A DNA stretch of 64,000 nt from contig NZ_KE386810.1 of NCBI RefSeq assembly GCF_000428885.1, forward strand, positions 642,979 through 706,978, read 5' to 3'. A program made the translations under genes and the position numbers. Source of the stretch: Geothrix fermentans DSM 14018. Its GTDB lineage: Bacteria; Acidobacteriota; Holophagae; Holophagales; Holophagaceae. The notes beneath the pieces were generated by a model, which was not told the origin of the DNA, ran no database searches, and was given only the letters and a program-made list of their open reading frames with translations. Of this stretch, positions 24,179 to 32,280 are shown in pieces. The first letter of the stretch is position 1, and every line of letters begins with the position of its first letter.

Positions 24179-26680
24179 TCAGGGCTTGGGCTTGCCCGCC
24201 GGTTTCACATAGGTGTCAAACCAGCGCACCATCTCATAGAGGAGCTGTTCGTTGGACTCCAGGGCCGTGTACCAGTGGGGCTCGAAGGGCAGCATGACCA
24301 GCCGCGTGGTGCCACCGTTGCCCCGGATGGCCTCGTAGAGCTTGGTGGCCTGGAGGGGTGTCGTCCCCGGGTTCGCGTCGTCGGCGCCGTGCATGATGAG
24401 CAGCGGCGTCTTGAGCTTGTCGGCGGAGAAGAAGGTGGAGACCTTGCGGTAGACCTCGGGGGCCTCCCACACGGAGCGGCGCTCGTTCTGGAATCCGAAG
24501 GGCGTCAGGGTCTTGTTGTAGGAGCCGCTGGTCGCCACGCCGGCCTTGAAGAGGTCGGAGTGGGCCACCAGGTTCGCGGTCATCAGGGCGCCGTGGCTGT
24601 GCCCGGTGACGCCGATGCGGTCGCGGTCCGCCACGCCCAACTCCACGGCCTTGTCCACGGCAGCCTTGGCATTGGCCACGAGCTGTTCGAGGTAGGTGTC
24701 GTAGGCCTTGGTGGGGTCACCCACGATGGGGAAGGAGGCGTTGTCGATGATGGCGTAGCCCGCCAGCAGGAGCAGGCGGTAGTTCCGGAGCCGGGTGAAG
24801 GTGTACTGCGACCCCGACACCTGGCCGGCCTTGGAGGGATCGGCGTAGTCCAGAGGATAGGCGTACAGGATGGCCGGGACGCGGGTGCCCTCCTGGTAGC
24901 CCGGCGGGGTGTAGAGGGTGAAGGACAGGTCCACGCCATCGGCCCGCTTGTACTTCACCAGGCGCTTCTTGATCTGGCGGATCTCCGGCGTGGGGTCCGG
25001 GATGTGGGTCACCGCGCGCCGGGTGGAGGTGAAGGCCGCCTCGCCGGCCTCGGCCTTCACCGCCTTGCCCAGGCTCCGGAGGGTGACGTTGGGCGGATCC
25101 ACGGGCGACTGGTGCCAGGTGAGGAGCTGCTTCGGGTCCCTGCCCGCGAAGCCCACGAACTGCTCGTATTCCGTCCTGCCGGAGCGGAACAGGCGCTCGG
25201 TTCTGAGGCTGTGCAGATCCAGCCGGTCCAGGAAGGGACGGTCCCCCTCGGGCGAGGCGCCGCTGCCGCGCAGGTAGATCGTGTCCCCGTCCTGCCGGAG
25301 CACGTAGGTGCCGTTGGGCTGGACGCTCATCACGGGCGAACCCGGATCCGCGTACCGCTCCTCGGTGGACAGATCCCAGAGCTTGCGGGGAGCCTGCTTG
25401 GGATCATCCGGATTCACGATGAAGGTCCGCTGCCAGTGGCGGTTGTGGTCGTATTCGTACCGCAGGGCCAGGCCCGGCTTCGCGGACCACCACATGCCCT
25501 CGTACCGCTGCTCCGTGCGGAAGAGCTCCGCGGGCGCCCCGGTGAAGGGTGCCTTCAGGGCCATGACCTTGTCCCGATGCGGCACCTTGGCCTTCCAGTC
25601 GCCGCCATCGAGGGCCTCCACCCACAGCAGGGTCGCCGGCTCGGTGGGCCGCCAGGTGAACTGGCGGGGCCCCAGGGGCTCGCCGTGGATGGGCACCCGG
25701 TCGGCCAGGGGAAGGGAGGCGATGGGCCGCTTCACGGGCGTGGCAGGCGCCGTGAGCTCCCATACCTCGACCACCTTGGGGAAGCGGTCGAAGGTGGTGA
25801 CGTAGGAGTAGGGCTTGCGAAGGACCGAGACCAGCAGGTGCTTCCCATCGGGCGCCGGACGCACCTGCAGGAAGCGGTCGCGGGCGCCGACGGAGGTCGC
25901 GGTGCCCGTCTCCGCATCCACCAGCAGGAGCTGCGAGGTGGCGTAGTGGTCGAACACATCCTCGTCGTGGGGGCTGCCCAGGGTGTCGCGGGTCTCGTAG
26001 GTGCTGCTCTGCCCCTTCCCGCCCATGGATTCCTGGATGCTCGGTCCCGGGGGCACCTCCGGGGCGGCGGGGGCCGGGCCCAGGTCCGCGGGCACGGCCT
26101 TCACCAGCAGGGTCTTCTGATCCGGCAACCACTGGACCTCGCCGCCGAGCATCTGGTTCACCCAGACGCCCGGAACCTGCCGCGTCGCGCCTGTGACACC
26201 GTCCCCCACCCACAGCTCCACGGAATGGTCGGTCACCCGGGAGAAGGCGAACCGGGTTCCGGTCGCGTTCCACAGGGGGGCCTGCACGATGCCACCCGCC
26301 GGGAGCTGCACCTTCGTGGTCGCGCCATCCGGGATGCGGACCAGCTCGAAGCTGCGGGCCGCCAGCGGAATGCCGTAGCCGCCCGGCGTGTCGTGCTTGC
26401 TGTGGTTCCTGGGCTCGATGCGGACGCCGGCCAGACGCAGGTAGGGCGTGGCCACCCGGGAGATGGAAGGATAGTCCTCCCAGGACACCAGCAGCATCCG
26501 GTCCAGCGAGGGGCTGATGATCGGCGAGGCGGGCGAAGGCGCCAGCATGGCATCGAGGATCGCCTTCGGAGGCTGGCTGTACCCCGCGCCCGGCTTCGCC
26601 TGGGCCCACAGCAGCCCCGGCGCGAGCGCCAGCGCGCCTGCCCATGCCGTCCATCGCTTGGATTGAATCGTCCTGAACAA
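24179..26680 (-). CDS. Secreted S9-family serine peptidase, glutamyl-endopeptidase-like
   Basis: This is an 833-residue protein with a signal peptide (about 1-27, ending LLWAQA), a beta-propeller and an alpha/beta-hydrolase domain. The catalytic Ser is S695 in GHSHGALM; Asp is in MHGADDANPG and His in FEPHWYT. The N-terminal part (YSQPPKAILDAMLAPSPASP, PSISRVATPYLRLAGVRI) resembles the glutamyl endopeptidase (S9D) group rather than DPP-IV. The start is TTG at 26680; GGAGG six bases upstream supports it and no ATG fits. It may work with the DPP-IV and the peptide importer in using external protein, though it is a separate transcription unit. Confidence 0.88.
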   Translation of the reverse strand: MFRTIQSKRWTAWAGALALAPGLLWAQAKPGAGYSQPPKAILDAMLAPSPASPIISPSLDRMLLVSWEDYPSISRVATPYLRLAGVRIEPRNHSKHDTPGGYGIPLAARSFELVRIPDGATTKVQLPAGGIVQAPLWNATGTRFAFSRVTDHSVELWVGDGVTGATRQVPGVWVNQMLGGEVQWLPDQKTLLVKAVPADLGPAPAAPEVPPGPSIQESMGGKGQSSTYETRDTLGSPHDEDVFDHYATSQLLLVDAETGTATSVGARDRFLQVRPAPDGKHLLVSVLRKPYSYVTTFDRFPKVVEVWELTAPATPVKRPIASLPLADRVPIHGEPLGPRQFTWRPTEPATLLWVEALDGGDWKAKVPHRDKVMALKAPFTGAPAELFRTEQRYEGMWWSAKPGLALRYEYDHNRHWQRTFIVNPDDPKQAPRKLWDLSTEERYADPGSPVMSVQPNGTYVLRQDGDTIYLRGSGASPEGDRPFLDRLDLHSLRTERLFRSGRTEYEQFVGFAGRDPKQLLTWHQSPVDPPNVTLRSLGKAVKAEAGEAAFTSTRRAVTHIPDPTPEIRQIKKRLVKYKRADGVDLSFTLYTPPGYQEGTRVPAILYAYPLDYADPSKAGQVSGSQYTFTRLRNYRLLLLAGYAIIDNASFPIVGDPTKAYDTYLEQLVANAKAAVDKAVELGVADRDRIGVTGHSHGALMTANLVAHSDLFKAGVATSGSYNKTLTPFGFQNERRSVWEAPEVYRKVSTFFSADKLKTPLLIMHGADDANPGTTPLQATKLYEAIRGNGGTTRLVMLPFEPHWYTALESNEQLLYEMVRWFDTYVKPAGKPKP

Positions 26681-26830
26681 AGGCGTCCTCCGGGAAGTGG
26701 GGACCGAGCCCTGGATGGCCGGTCTTGGGGTCTGGTGGTGATGGGGGAAGGCACCCCATCATGACCAGCCTCATCCAAGTCGTGCCCGACAGATGTGATC
26801 GGCGGCCCTGAAGTCGAGGAGCCGACCTGA

Positions 26831-26881
26831 TCTTGTTGGGATGTCCAACAAGACAAAGGCCCAGGCGATTGGCCTGGGCCT
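26831..26881 (-). terminator. Two consecutive hairpins downstream of tRNA-Arg
   Basis: Next to the tRNA 3' end is a perfect 10-bp stem AGGCCCAGGC / GCCTGGGCCT (26857-26866 with 26872-26881, loop of 5). On the minus strand it is followed by TTTGTCTTGTT, a usable intrinsic terminator. A second perfect 9-bp stem TCTTGTTGG / CCAACAAGA (26831-26839 with 26845-26853, loop of 5) follows within 3 bp. Confidence 0.7.
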
Positions 26882-26896
26882 AAGCATTGTATTGAT

Positions 26897-26973
26897 TGGT
26901 GGTCCCGGAGCGACTCGAACGCCCGACCCTCAGATTCGTAGTCTGATGCTCTATCCAGCTGAGCTACGGGACC
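26897..26973 (-). tRNA. tRNA-Arg (anticodon ACG), CCA encoded
   Basis: The 77-nt gene folds into a full cloverleaf: a 7-bp acceptor stem (GGTCCCG with CGGGACC), a D-arm with AGCTCAGCTGGATAGAGC, the anticodon stem TCAGA/TCTGA around the loop CTACGAA giving anticodon ACG, and a T-arm with GTTCGAGTC. The discriminator A and CCA are encoded. The ACG anticodon is normally edited to ICG and reads CGU, CGC and CGA. It lies 17 nt after the stop of the FAD oxidoreductase gene on the same strand. Confidence 0.97.
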
Positions 26974-26990
26974 GCACTGAAAGAACGATT

Positions 26991-28223
26991 CTACCGGAGT
27001 TCCGGCGCCTGTCCATCCCAAACACGCAGGGGCGCGGTGGTGGAGGCTTCGCAGCGCAGGCCCGTGAGGTCCGTGGCGAGCCGGTCCATGAGGGCCCGGG
27101 CCGTGGTGAGCTTGCCGCCGAGGACCAGGGTCAGGTTCCGGAAGCGGTCGTGCCGCTCCAGCACGGCCTCGCGGCTCAGGTGGGTGGTGGCGCCGGTGGC
27201 GGCCACCAGGGGGCGCACCCCCAGCTCCTCGGCGCGCACGGGCAACTTCCGCCAGGGGATGGCGGGCAAGTTCGCTTCCAGCGCGCCGAACAGCTCCTCG
27301 CGCTCGGCGTCGAGGATGGGCACCCAGCCGTCCTCCACCTCCCGCTCGGTGGTGCCCACCTGGAGCAGTCCGTCCCGGGGGATGACGAAGAGGATGCGTC
27401 CCTTGGGACGCCGGATGGCCCAGGGCCGCTCGCAGCCCGGCACGGGGTCGAACCAGAGGTGGATGCCGGATGAAAGGCGCAGGCGCTTCCGCGTCTCGCC
27501 GAACCAGCGGGCCATGGCGCCATCGGTCCAGGGCCCCAAGGCGAAGACCCAGCGGCGGGCCGTGAGCTGGCGCTCGGCCCCGCTCCGGCGGTCGCACAGG
27601 CGCAGGGACCGCAGACCGTCCTCGCCCTGCTCGAAGGCCTCCGGTTCGTGGAAGTCCAGGAGCAGGGCCTGGCTGGAGGCGGCCAGATCCTTCGTCAGGT
27701 CCCGGTCCCAGGTCATGAGGTCTGCGTAGGCCGTGGCGCCGCGGAAGGGGCCGCCCTGGCTCCGGGGGTCCGCCTGGAAGGCCCCGCCGGGGACATGGCC
27801 CAGCCTCAGCTCCGCGGGCCAGCCTGGCCGCTCGGCGCCCCAGTGGTCGTAGAGGCCGATGCCCACGCGGTGGGCCAGGCCCTCCACCCAATAGCGGTGG
27901 GGCATCCAGAACGCCTCCCAGTGGCAGCGGCTGGGCGCGATGCGGGCCCAGGCCGCACGCTCGGCCAGGCCCTCCCGCATCTGCCGGGTGTCGCCCGTGA
28001 GCATGTAGCGGATGCCGCCGTGGAGGAGCTGGCTGGACCACTGGCTGGTGCCCCCGCCCACCCCGCCCTTGTCCACCAGGGCGCAGGGCACCCCGCGCAG
28101 GGTCAGCTCCCGGGCCAGGGCCGCGCCGTGGATGCCGGCGCCCAGGATGGCCACCTCCGTCTCGAGGGTGGAGGGCAGGCCGCAGATTCCCTCGGGTGGC
28201 GCAGGCCAGGCGGGTTCGGACAC
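26991..28223 (-). CDS. FAD-dependent oxidoreductase of the glycerol-3-phosphate dehydrogenase type
   Basis: This is a 410-residue DAO-family protein. The N-terminal FAD-binding motif is TEVAILGAGIHGAALARELT, followed by GTSQWSSQLLHGGIRYM as in GlpD. Later come FALGPWTD, RILFVIPRDGLLQVGTTE and LVLGGKLTTARALMD, all GlpD-like. It is shorter than GlpD (about 500) because the C-terminal helical domain is missing. The GTG start at 28223 is supported by GGAGG five bases upstream. The substrate may be glycerol-3-phosphate or another polyol phosphate, but the missing C-terminal domain makes this uncertain. It is divergent from an MFS transporter. Confidence 0.8.
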   Translation of the reverse strand: MSEPAWPAPPEGICGLPSTLETEVAILGAGIHGAALARELTLRGVPCALVDKGGVGGGTSQWSSQLLHGGIRYMLTGDTRQMREGLAERAAWARIAPSRCHWEAFWMPHRYWVEGLAHRVGIGLYDHWGAERPGWPAELRLGHVPGGAFQADPRSQGGPFRGATAYADLMTWDRDLTKDLAASSQALLLDFHEPEAFEQGEDGLRSLRLCDRRSGAERQLTARRWVFALGPWTDGAMARWFGETRKRLRLSSGIHLWFDPVPGCERPWAIRRPKGRILFVIPRDGLLQVGTTEREVEDGWVPILDAEREELFGALEANLPAIPWRKLPVRAEELGVRPLVAATGATTHLSREAVLERHDRFRNLTLVLGGKLTTARALMDRLATDLTGLRCEASTTAPLRVWDGQAPELR

Positions 28224-28358
28224 GGATGCCTCCAGCGCCCAGTGTGCCCGATCCGGGGTTCCTCCGTAGGAGGGACCGGTCCGGCCGGCCTCGGCCCTTG
28301 AACTGCGGCCCCCCAGAAGGAACCATGGATCATCCACCCGCCCATCTGGAGCAGCCTG

Positions 28359-29585
28359 ATGAAACGCCATTCCTGGAAGGACGTCGTCAACCTCACCGTG
28401 ATCGTCGGCGCCCTCGGCTACTTCGTGGACATCTTCGACCTGATCCTCTTCCCCATCGTCCGCACCCAGAGCCTCAAGGATCTCGGGGTCCCGGCGGGCC
28501 AGATCCTGCCCACCTTCGTCTACCTGTTCAACTTCCAGATGATCGGCATGCTGGCCGGCGGCGTGCTCTGGGGCATCCTCGGCGACAAGAAGGGACGCAT
28601 GTCGGTGCTCTTCGGGAGCATCACCCTCTACTCCCTCGCCAACATCGCCAACGCCTTCGTCACCACCATCCCCGCCTATGCGGCCATGCGCTTCCTCGCG
28701 GGCCTCGGCCTCTCGGGCGAGCTGGGGGCGGCCATCACCCTCGTGAGCGAGGTGCTGCCCAAGGAGATCCGGAGCTACGGCACGGCGGTGGTGGCGAGCG
28801 TCGGTATCACAGGGGCCCTGGTGGCCGACGTCGTGGGCAACCTCCTCTCCTGGCGGGGCGCCTTCATCACGGGCGGCGTGCTGGGCCTGCTGCTCCTCGT
28901 CCTCCGCATCAAGGTGACGGACTCCGGGATGTTCAAGGACCTTGCCAGGCAGGACGTGGCCAAGGGCAACTTCCTCATGCTGTTCACCAACTTCGCCCGG
29001 TTCTCCCGCTACCTGCGCAGCATCCTCATCGGCGTCCCCATCTGGTACGTGGTCTCGATCCTGGTGGCCTCCTCTCCGGAGCTGGCCAGGAGCCTGGGCG
29101 TGGTGGGAGAGGTGAACCCCGGGCACGCCATCGCCTCCTGCTACCTGGGCCTGGCCATCGGCGACCTGGGATCGGGCTTCTTCAGCCAGTGGATCGCCAG
29201 CCGGAAGAAGACCGTGCTGATCTTCCAGGGGCTCACGCTGGTGACGGTGCTGGCCACCCTCCTCAGCCGGGGGCTCTCCGCGCAGGCCTACTACGCCCTG
29301 TGCGTGGCCCTCGGCTTCTCGGCAGGCTACTGGGCCGTGTTCGTCACCATCGCCAGCGAGCAGTTCGGCACCAACATGCGCGCCACGGTCACCGTCACCG
29401 TGCCCAACTTCGTCCGGGGGGCGGTGGTCCTCATCACCACCTCGTTCCTGGCCCTCAAGGCCCACTGGGGCATCGTCAACTCCGCCCTGGCCATCGGCCT
29501 CAGCTGCCTGGCCTTCGCCGCCCTGAGCCTCTGGGGCATGGAGGAGACCCACGCCAAGGACCTGAACTTCCTTGAGGTGGATTGA
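28359..29585 (+). CDS. MFS transporter (sugar-porter/metabolite:H+ type)
   Basis: This is a 408-residue inner-membrane transporter with about 12 helices. The motif after helix 2, GVLWGILGDKKGRMSVLFGS, is the classical MFS loop, and GLGLSGELGAAITLVSE in helix 4 resembles the metabolite:H+ symporter group. It is divergent from the GlpD-like oxidoreductase with 135 nt between the starts, so the substrate could be that enzyme's substrate or precursor (inference). The gene ends just before a tandem repeat array. Confidence 0.82.
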   Translation: MKRHSWKDVVNLTVIVGALGYFVDIFDLILFPIVRTQSLKDLGVPAGQILPTFVYLFNFQMIGMLAGGVLWGILGDKKGRMSVLFGSITLYSLANIANAFVTTIPAYAAMRFLAGLGLSGELGAAITLVSEVLPKEIRSYGTAVVASVGITGALVADVVGNLLSWRGAFITGGVLGLLLLVLRIKVTDSGMFKDLARQDVAKGNFLMLFTNFARFSRYLRSILIGVPIWYVVSILVASSPELARSLGVVGEVNPGHAIASCYLGLAIGDLGSGFFSQWIASRKKTVLIFQGLTLVTVLATLLSRGLSAQAYYALCVALGFSAGYWAVFVTIASEQFGTNMRATVTVTVPNFVRGAVVLITTSFLALKAHWGIVNSALAIGLSCLAFAALSLWGMEETHAKDLNFLEVD

Positions 29586-29592
29586 CCTCTTA

Positions 29593-29849
29593 GCGGGCCT
29601 CAGTAGTCGGCGTCGGCACCGCCGCGAAGCGGATGCGGGTCGCGAGTGGAGGCTGCTGCGGCAGCTTCCCGAGCGGGGCCCCGCACCGCTGAGCATCGCC
29701 TGGCCCGCGGGCCTAATAGACCGCGTCGGCACCGCCGCGAAGCGGATGCGGGTCGCGAGCGGAGGCTGCTGCGGCAGCCTCCCGAGCGGGGCCCCGCACC
29801 GCTGAGCATCACCTGGCCAGCGGGCCTAATAGACCGCGTCGGCACCGCC
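29593..29849. repeat. 113-bp tandem repeat array at the 3' end of the SDR gene
   Basis: Two full copies (29611-29723 and 29724-29836, about four differences) and a partial third (29837-29849) follow each other with a period of exactly 113 bp. The third copy is the last codons of the SDR gene (GGADAVY and stop), so the unit repeats the gene's 3' end. Each unit contains a perfect 9-bp hairpin (GGAGGCTGC/GCAGCCTCC, loop of 4) and the 12-bp palindrome GCGGGGCCCCGC. It lies between the convergent MFS and SDR genes, where the hairpins could terminate transcripts from both sides. Confidence 0.9.
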
Positions 29850-30554
29850 ATCAATCGGGATCACCGCCCCCGTCGTCCACCCGCTCTCGGCCCCCAGCAG
29901 GTGCGCGGCCAGGGCGGCCACCTCAGCCTCGGTGCCCAGGCGCCTGAGGGGGTTCACCGCCGACAGGCGCGCCAGATCGCCCTCGGGATCCGCGCTGGCC
30001 TCCAGGCGGGCGTCCACCATGGCCGTCCGCACCGGACCGGGCGCGATGGCGTTGCAGCGGATGCGCCGGGGCGCCCACTCCAGGGCCAGCACCTTCGCCA
30101 GCATGTGGACGCCGGCCTTGGCCACGCTGTAGGCCGCGCTGTCGGGGATGGCCCGGATGCCGATGTTGGAGCCCACCAGCACCACGCTGCCGCCGTCCTT
30201 CACCCTCGGGCCCAGGTGGTGGGCCATGAGCCAGGGGCCCCGCAGATTCACGGCGAGCGTGGCATCGAAGTCGGCCACGGGCATCGACGTCACCGAGCCC
30301 AGGAGGAGCCCTCCGGCGTTCAGGAACATGCCATCCAGCTCCGGACACTCCCGGGCGAAGGCCGCCACCGCCGCGTCGTCCGTGTGGTCCAGGACCGCAT
30401 GGACCGCATCCGGCAGCGTCTCCTTCAGCCTGTCGAGATGCCGGCCCACCAGGATGAGCTCGGCCCCGCGGTCCCGGAAGAGTCGGGCCGCCGTCCGCCC
30501 GATGCCGCTGCCGGCGCCGGTGACGAGGATCCGGCGGTTCTGGAGGGCGCTCAC
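29826..30554 (-). CDS. Short-chain dehydrogenase/reductase (SDR)
   Basis: This is a 242-residue classical SDR. The cofactor motif TGAGSGIG lies near residue 11, NAGG near 80, the catalytic Ser in VLVGSNIG and the YxxxK pair in YSVAK; it ends with the usual GAVIPIDGGAD tail. It probably uses NAD(P)H to reduce or oxidise a carbonyl or alcohol of unknown identity. The GTG start (30554) overlaps the stop of the DUF502 gene (GTGA), which shows translational coupling. The final codons are the template of the 113-bp repeats downstream. Confidence 0.9.
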   Translation of the reverse strand: MSALQNRRILVTGAGSGIGRTAARLFRDRGAELILVGRHLDRLKETLPDAVHAVLDHTDDAAVAAFARECPELDGMFLNAGGLLLGSVTSMPVADFDATLAVNLRGPWLMAHHLGPRVKDGGSVVLVGSNIGIRAIPDSAAYSVAKAGVHMLAKVLALEWAPRRIRCNAIAPGPVRTAMVDARLEASADPEGDLARLSAVNPLRRLGTEAEVAALAAHLLGAESGWTTGAVIPIDGGADAVY

Positions 30555-31189
30555 GGCTTCTCCGGCATCCGGAAGCTGCCGGTCCCGGTGCGGATGGGCG
30601 TCACCACCCCGCCGCTGATGGCCCAGGTCAGAGCCTGATCGGCGCTGAGGTCCGCCGACTTTACCTTGGAGGCCTCGATCATGATCACATAGCCCGAGGT
30701 GGGGTTGGGGGCGGTGGGGATGTAGACGGCGACCATGCCCTGGCCGCCGGGGATGGCCCAGGAGCAGTCCCGGCCGGCCACGAAGCCAAGAGTGAACGAG
30801 CCGGGGTGGGGCCACTCGACGATCACCACCTCCTTGAAGCTGCCCCCCTGCCCCGACTGGATGGCGCCCATGAGCTGCCGGGTGGCGCCGTAGACGGTCT
30901 TCACCACGGGGAGGGACATCATCAGCTCGTCCATCCAGCCCAGCAGCTGGCGGCCGATGAAGTTGCCCATCAGGGCGCCCACCAGCAGCAGCAGCAGCAC
31001 GGTGGCCAGGGCGGAAAGGGCGGCGAGCGCCCAGGTGGGCGGGTCCGGCATGCGGGTCAGGTGGGCCACCCAGGTGAGTGGCTCCCGCGAGATGCCCACC
31101 AGGGCCGTGAAGATGCCCTTGAGGATCCAGAGCGTCACCACGAGGGGCAGCAAAGTGAAAAGGCCTGCGAGGAGGTATTTGCGGATCAT
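30551..31189 (-). CDS. DUF502-family membrane protein
   Basis: This is a 212-residue protein with two transmembrane helices at the N-terminus (about 5-25 and 55-77) and a soluble C-terminal domain. Family marks are RKYLLAGLFTLLPLVVTLWI, PVVKTVYGATRQLM and VAVYIPTAPNPTSGY. Function is unknown; bacterial members sit in the inner membrane. The ATG at 31189 is chosen from the family N-terminus. The first 11 codons and the leader are repeated three times upstream as a 104-bp array. It is coupled to the SDR gene downstream. Confidence 0.88.
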   Translation of the reverse strand: MIRKYLLAGLFTLLPLVVTLWILKGIFTALVGISREPLTWVAHLTRMPDPPTWALAALSALATVLLLLLVGALMGNFIGRQLLGWMDELMMSLPVVKTVYGATRQLMGAIQSGQGGSFKEVVIVEWPHPGSFTLGFVAGRDCSWAIPGGQGMVAVYIPTAPNPTSGYVIMIEASKVKSADLSADQALTWAISGGVVTPIRTGTGSFRMPEKP

Positions 31190-31505
31190 CGAAAGCCCCC
31201 AGGTCGGCACACGGACCAAACCCTACCGAGCGTCTCGCGCATCCCCGCAGGGGATGCCGAGAAAAGGCCTGCGAGGAGATACTTGCGGATCATCGAAGGT
31301 CCCCAGGTCGGCACACGGACCAAGCCCTACCGAGCGTCTCGCGCATCCCCGCAGGGGATGCCGAGAAAAGGCCTGCGAGGAGATACTTGCGGATCATCGA
31401 AAGTCCCCAGGTCGGCACACGGACCAAGCCCTACCAAGCGTCTCGCGCATCCCCGCAGGGGATGCCGAGAAAAGGCCTGCGAGGAGATGCTTGCGGATCA
31501 TTCAG
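31158..31505. repeat. 104-bp tandem repeat array carrying three coupled 35-codon mini-ORFs
   Basis: The period is exactly 104 bp (aaaaGG junctions at 31158, 31262, 31366 and 31470). Each unit holds the start of the DUF502 gene (MIRK[Y/H]LLAGLF) plus its leader, with a perfect 8-bp hairpin GCATCCCC/GGGGATGC. On the minus strand the ATG of each copy (31501, 31397, 31293) opens a 35-codon frame whose TGA overlaps the next ATG as ATGA; the last leads into DUF502 at 31189. The first ATG directly follows the pgsA stop. So pgsA, three mini-ORFs and DUF502 form a continuous chain of coupled starts. Whether the peptides are made is unknown. Confidence 0.92.
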
Positions 31506-32155
31506 TGTCCTTCGTGCGCCTTATTTCCGGTCAGGCGGCCATCCTCGGCCATGATGCTGGGGCCCACCACCTTCCAGAAGCCGTGGAAGTAGGAGATGGC
31601 GCTCCAGATGGCCAGGATGACGGCGCCCCACAGCAGGAGGACGCCCATGCCCCAGAAGAAGCTGTAGGGCCGGTTGAGCTGGATGAAGAGGTGGAAGATG
31701 TCCTTGTGGGTCCACTCGTAGAGCCAATAGTCGAGCCTGGGGCCGAGGATGAGGCATGAGATGGCCGCCACCTGGAAGCCCATCTTCCACTTGCCGATGG
31801 TGCCGGCCGGGATGGTCATGCCCTCCTCGCTGGCGATGCCGCGAAGACCGGTCACGGCGAACTCCCGGGCCAGGATGATGAAGGTCATCCAGGCCGGCGC
31901 CAAATTCAGCTCCACCAGGGAAATCAGGGCCCCGGACACCAGCAGCTTGTCGGCCAGGGGATCCAGCAGCTTCCCAAGGGTGGTCACCTGCTTCCAGCGC
32001 CGGGCGAAGTAGCCGTCGAGAGCATCCGTGATGGAGGCCGCCCAGAACACGAGCACGCCGATGACCTCGTGGTTGGTGACCTTGGTCATGAGCACCACGA
32101 CCAGGACTGGGACCATGAGGATCCGCGCGAGCGACAGGACATTGGGCAGGTTCAT
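31502..32155 (-). CDS. pgsA: CDP-diacylglycerol--glycerol-3-phosphate phosphatidyltransferase
   Basis: PgsA makes phosphatidylglycerophosphate, the first step toward phosphatidylglycerol and cardiolipin. The 217-residue inner-membrane protein begins MNLPNVLSLARI and has the CDP-alcohol phosphotransferase motif DG(x)2AR(x)8G(x)3D(x)3D as DALDGYFARRWKQ followed by GKLLDPLAD. It is somewhat longer than the usual 180-190 residues because of a C-terminal extension. The ATG at 32155 is preferred over one seven codons upstream. The stop is immediately followed by the first start codon of the 104-bp repeat array. Confidence 0.9.
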   Translation of the reverse strand: MNLPNVLSLARILMVPVLVVVLMTKVTNHEVIGVLVFWAASITDALDGYFARRWKQVTTLGKLLDPLADKLLVSGALISLVELNLAPAWMTFIILAREFAVTGLRGIASEEGMTIPAGTIGKWKMGFQVAAISCLILGPRLDYWLYEWTHKDIFHLFIQLNRPYSFFWGMGVLLLWGAVILAIWSAISYFHGFWKVVGPSIMAEDGRLTGNKAHEGH

Positions 32156-32280
32156 GGCGGGCGTTCGGCTCCTCAATCCAGCCTACCGCCTTTTCCCGGG
32201 CCCCCGCCGTCCTGGCCCCTGGAAGGCCGTGACATCCGGAGATCCGGGGGCGAGGATATCTCCAGGGAGGAAACCACCGC

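Noticed and set aside
26991-29732. A continuous 913-codon minus-strand frame covering the FAD oxidoreductase and the MFS region
   Set aside because: Only the part from the GTG at 28223 onward shows a family fold. The rest is antisense to the MFS transporter.
29593-31505. Possible CRISPR arrays at the tandem repeats
   Set aside because: The units are contiguous with periods of 113 and 104 bp, contain no unique spacers, and are copies of neighbouring gene ends. No cas genes are present.
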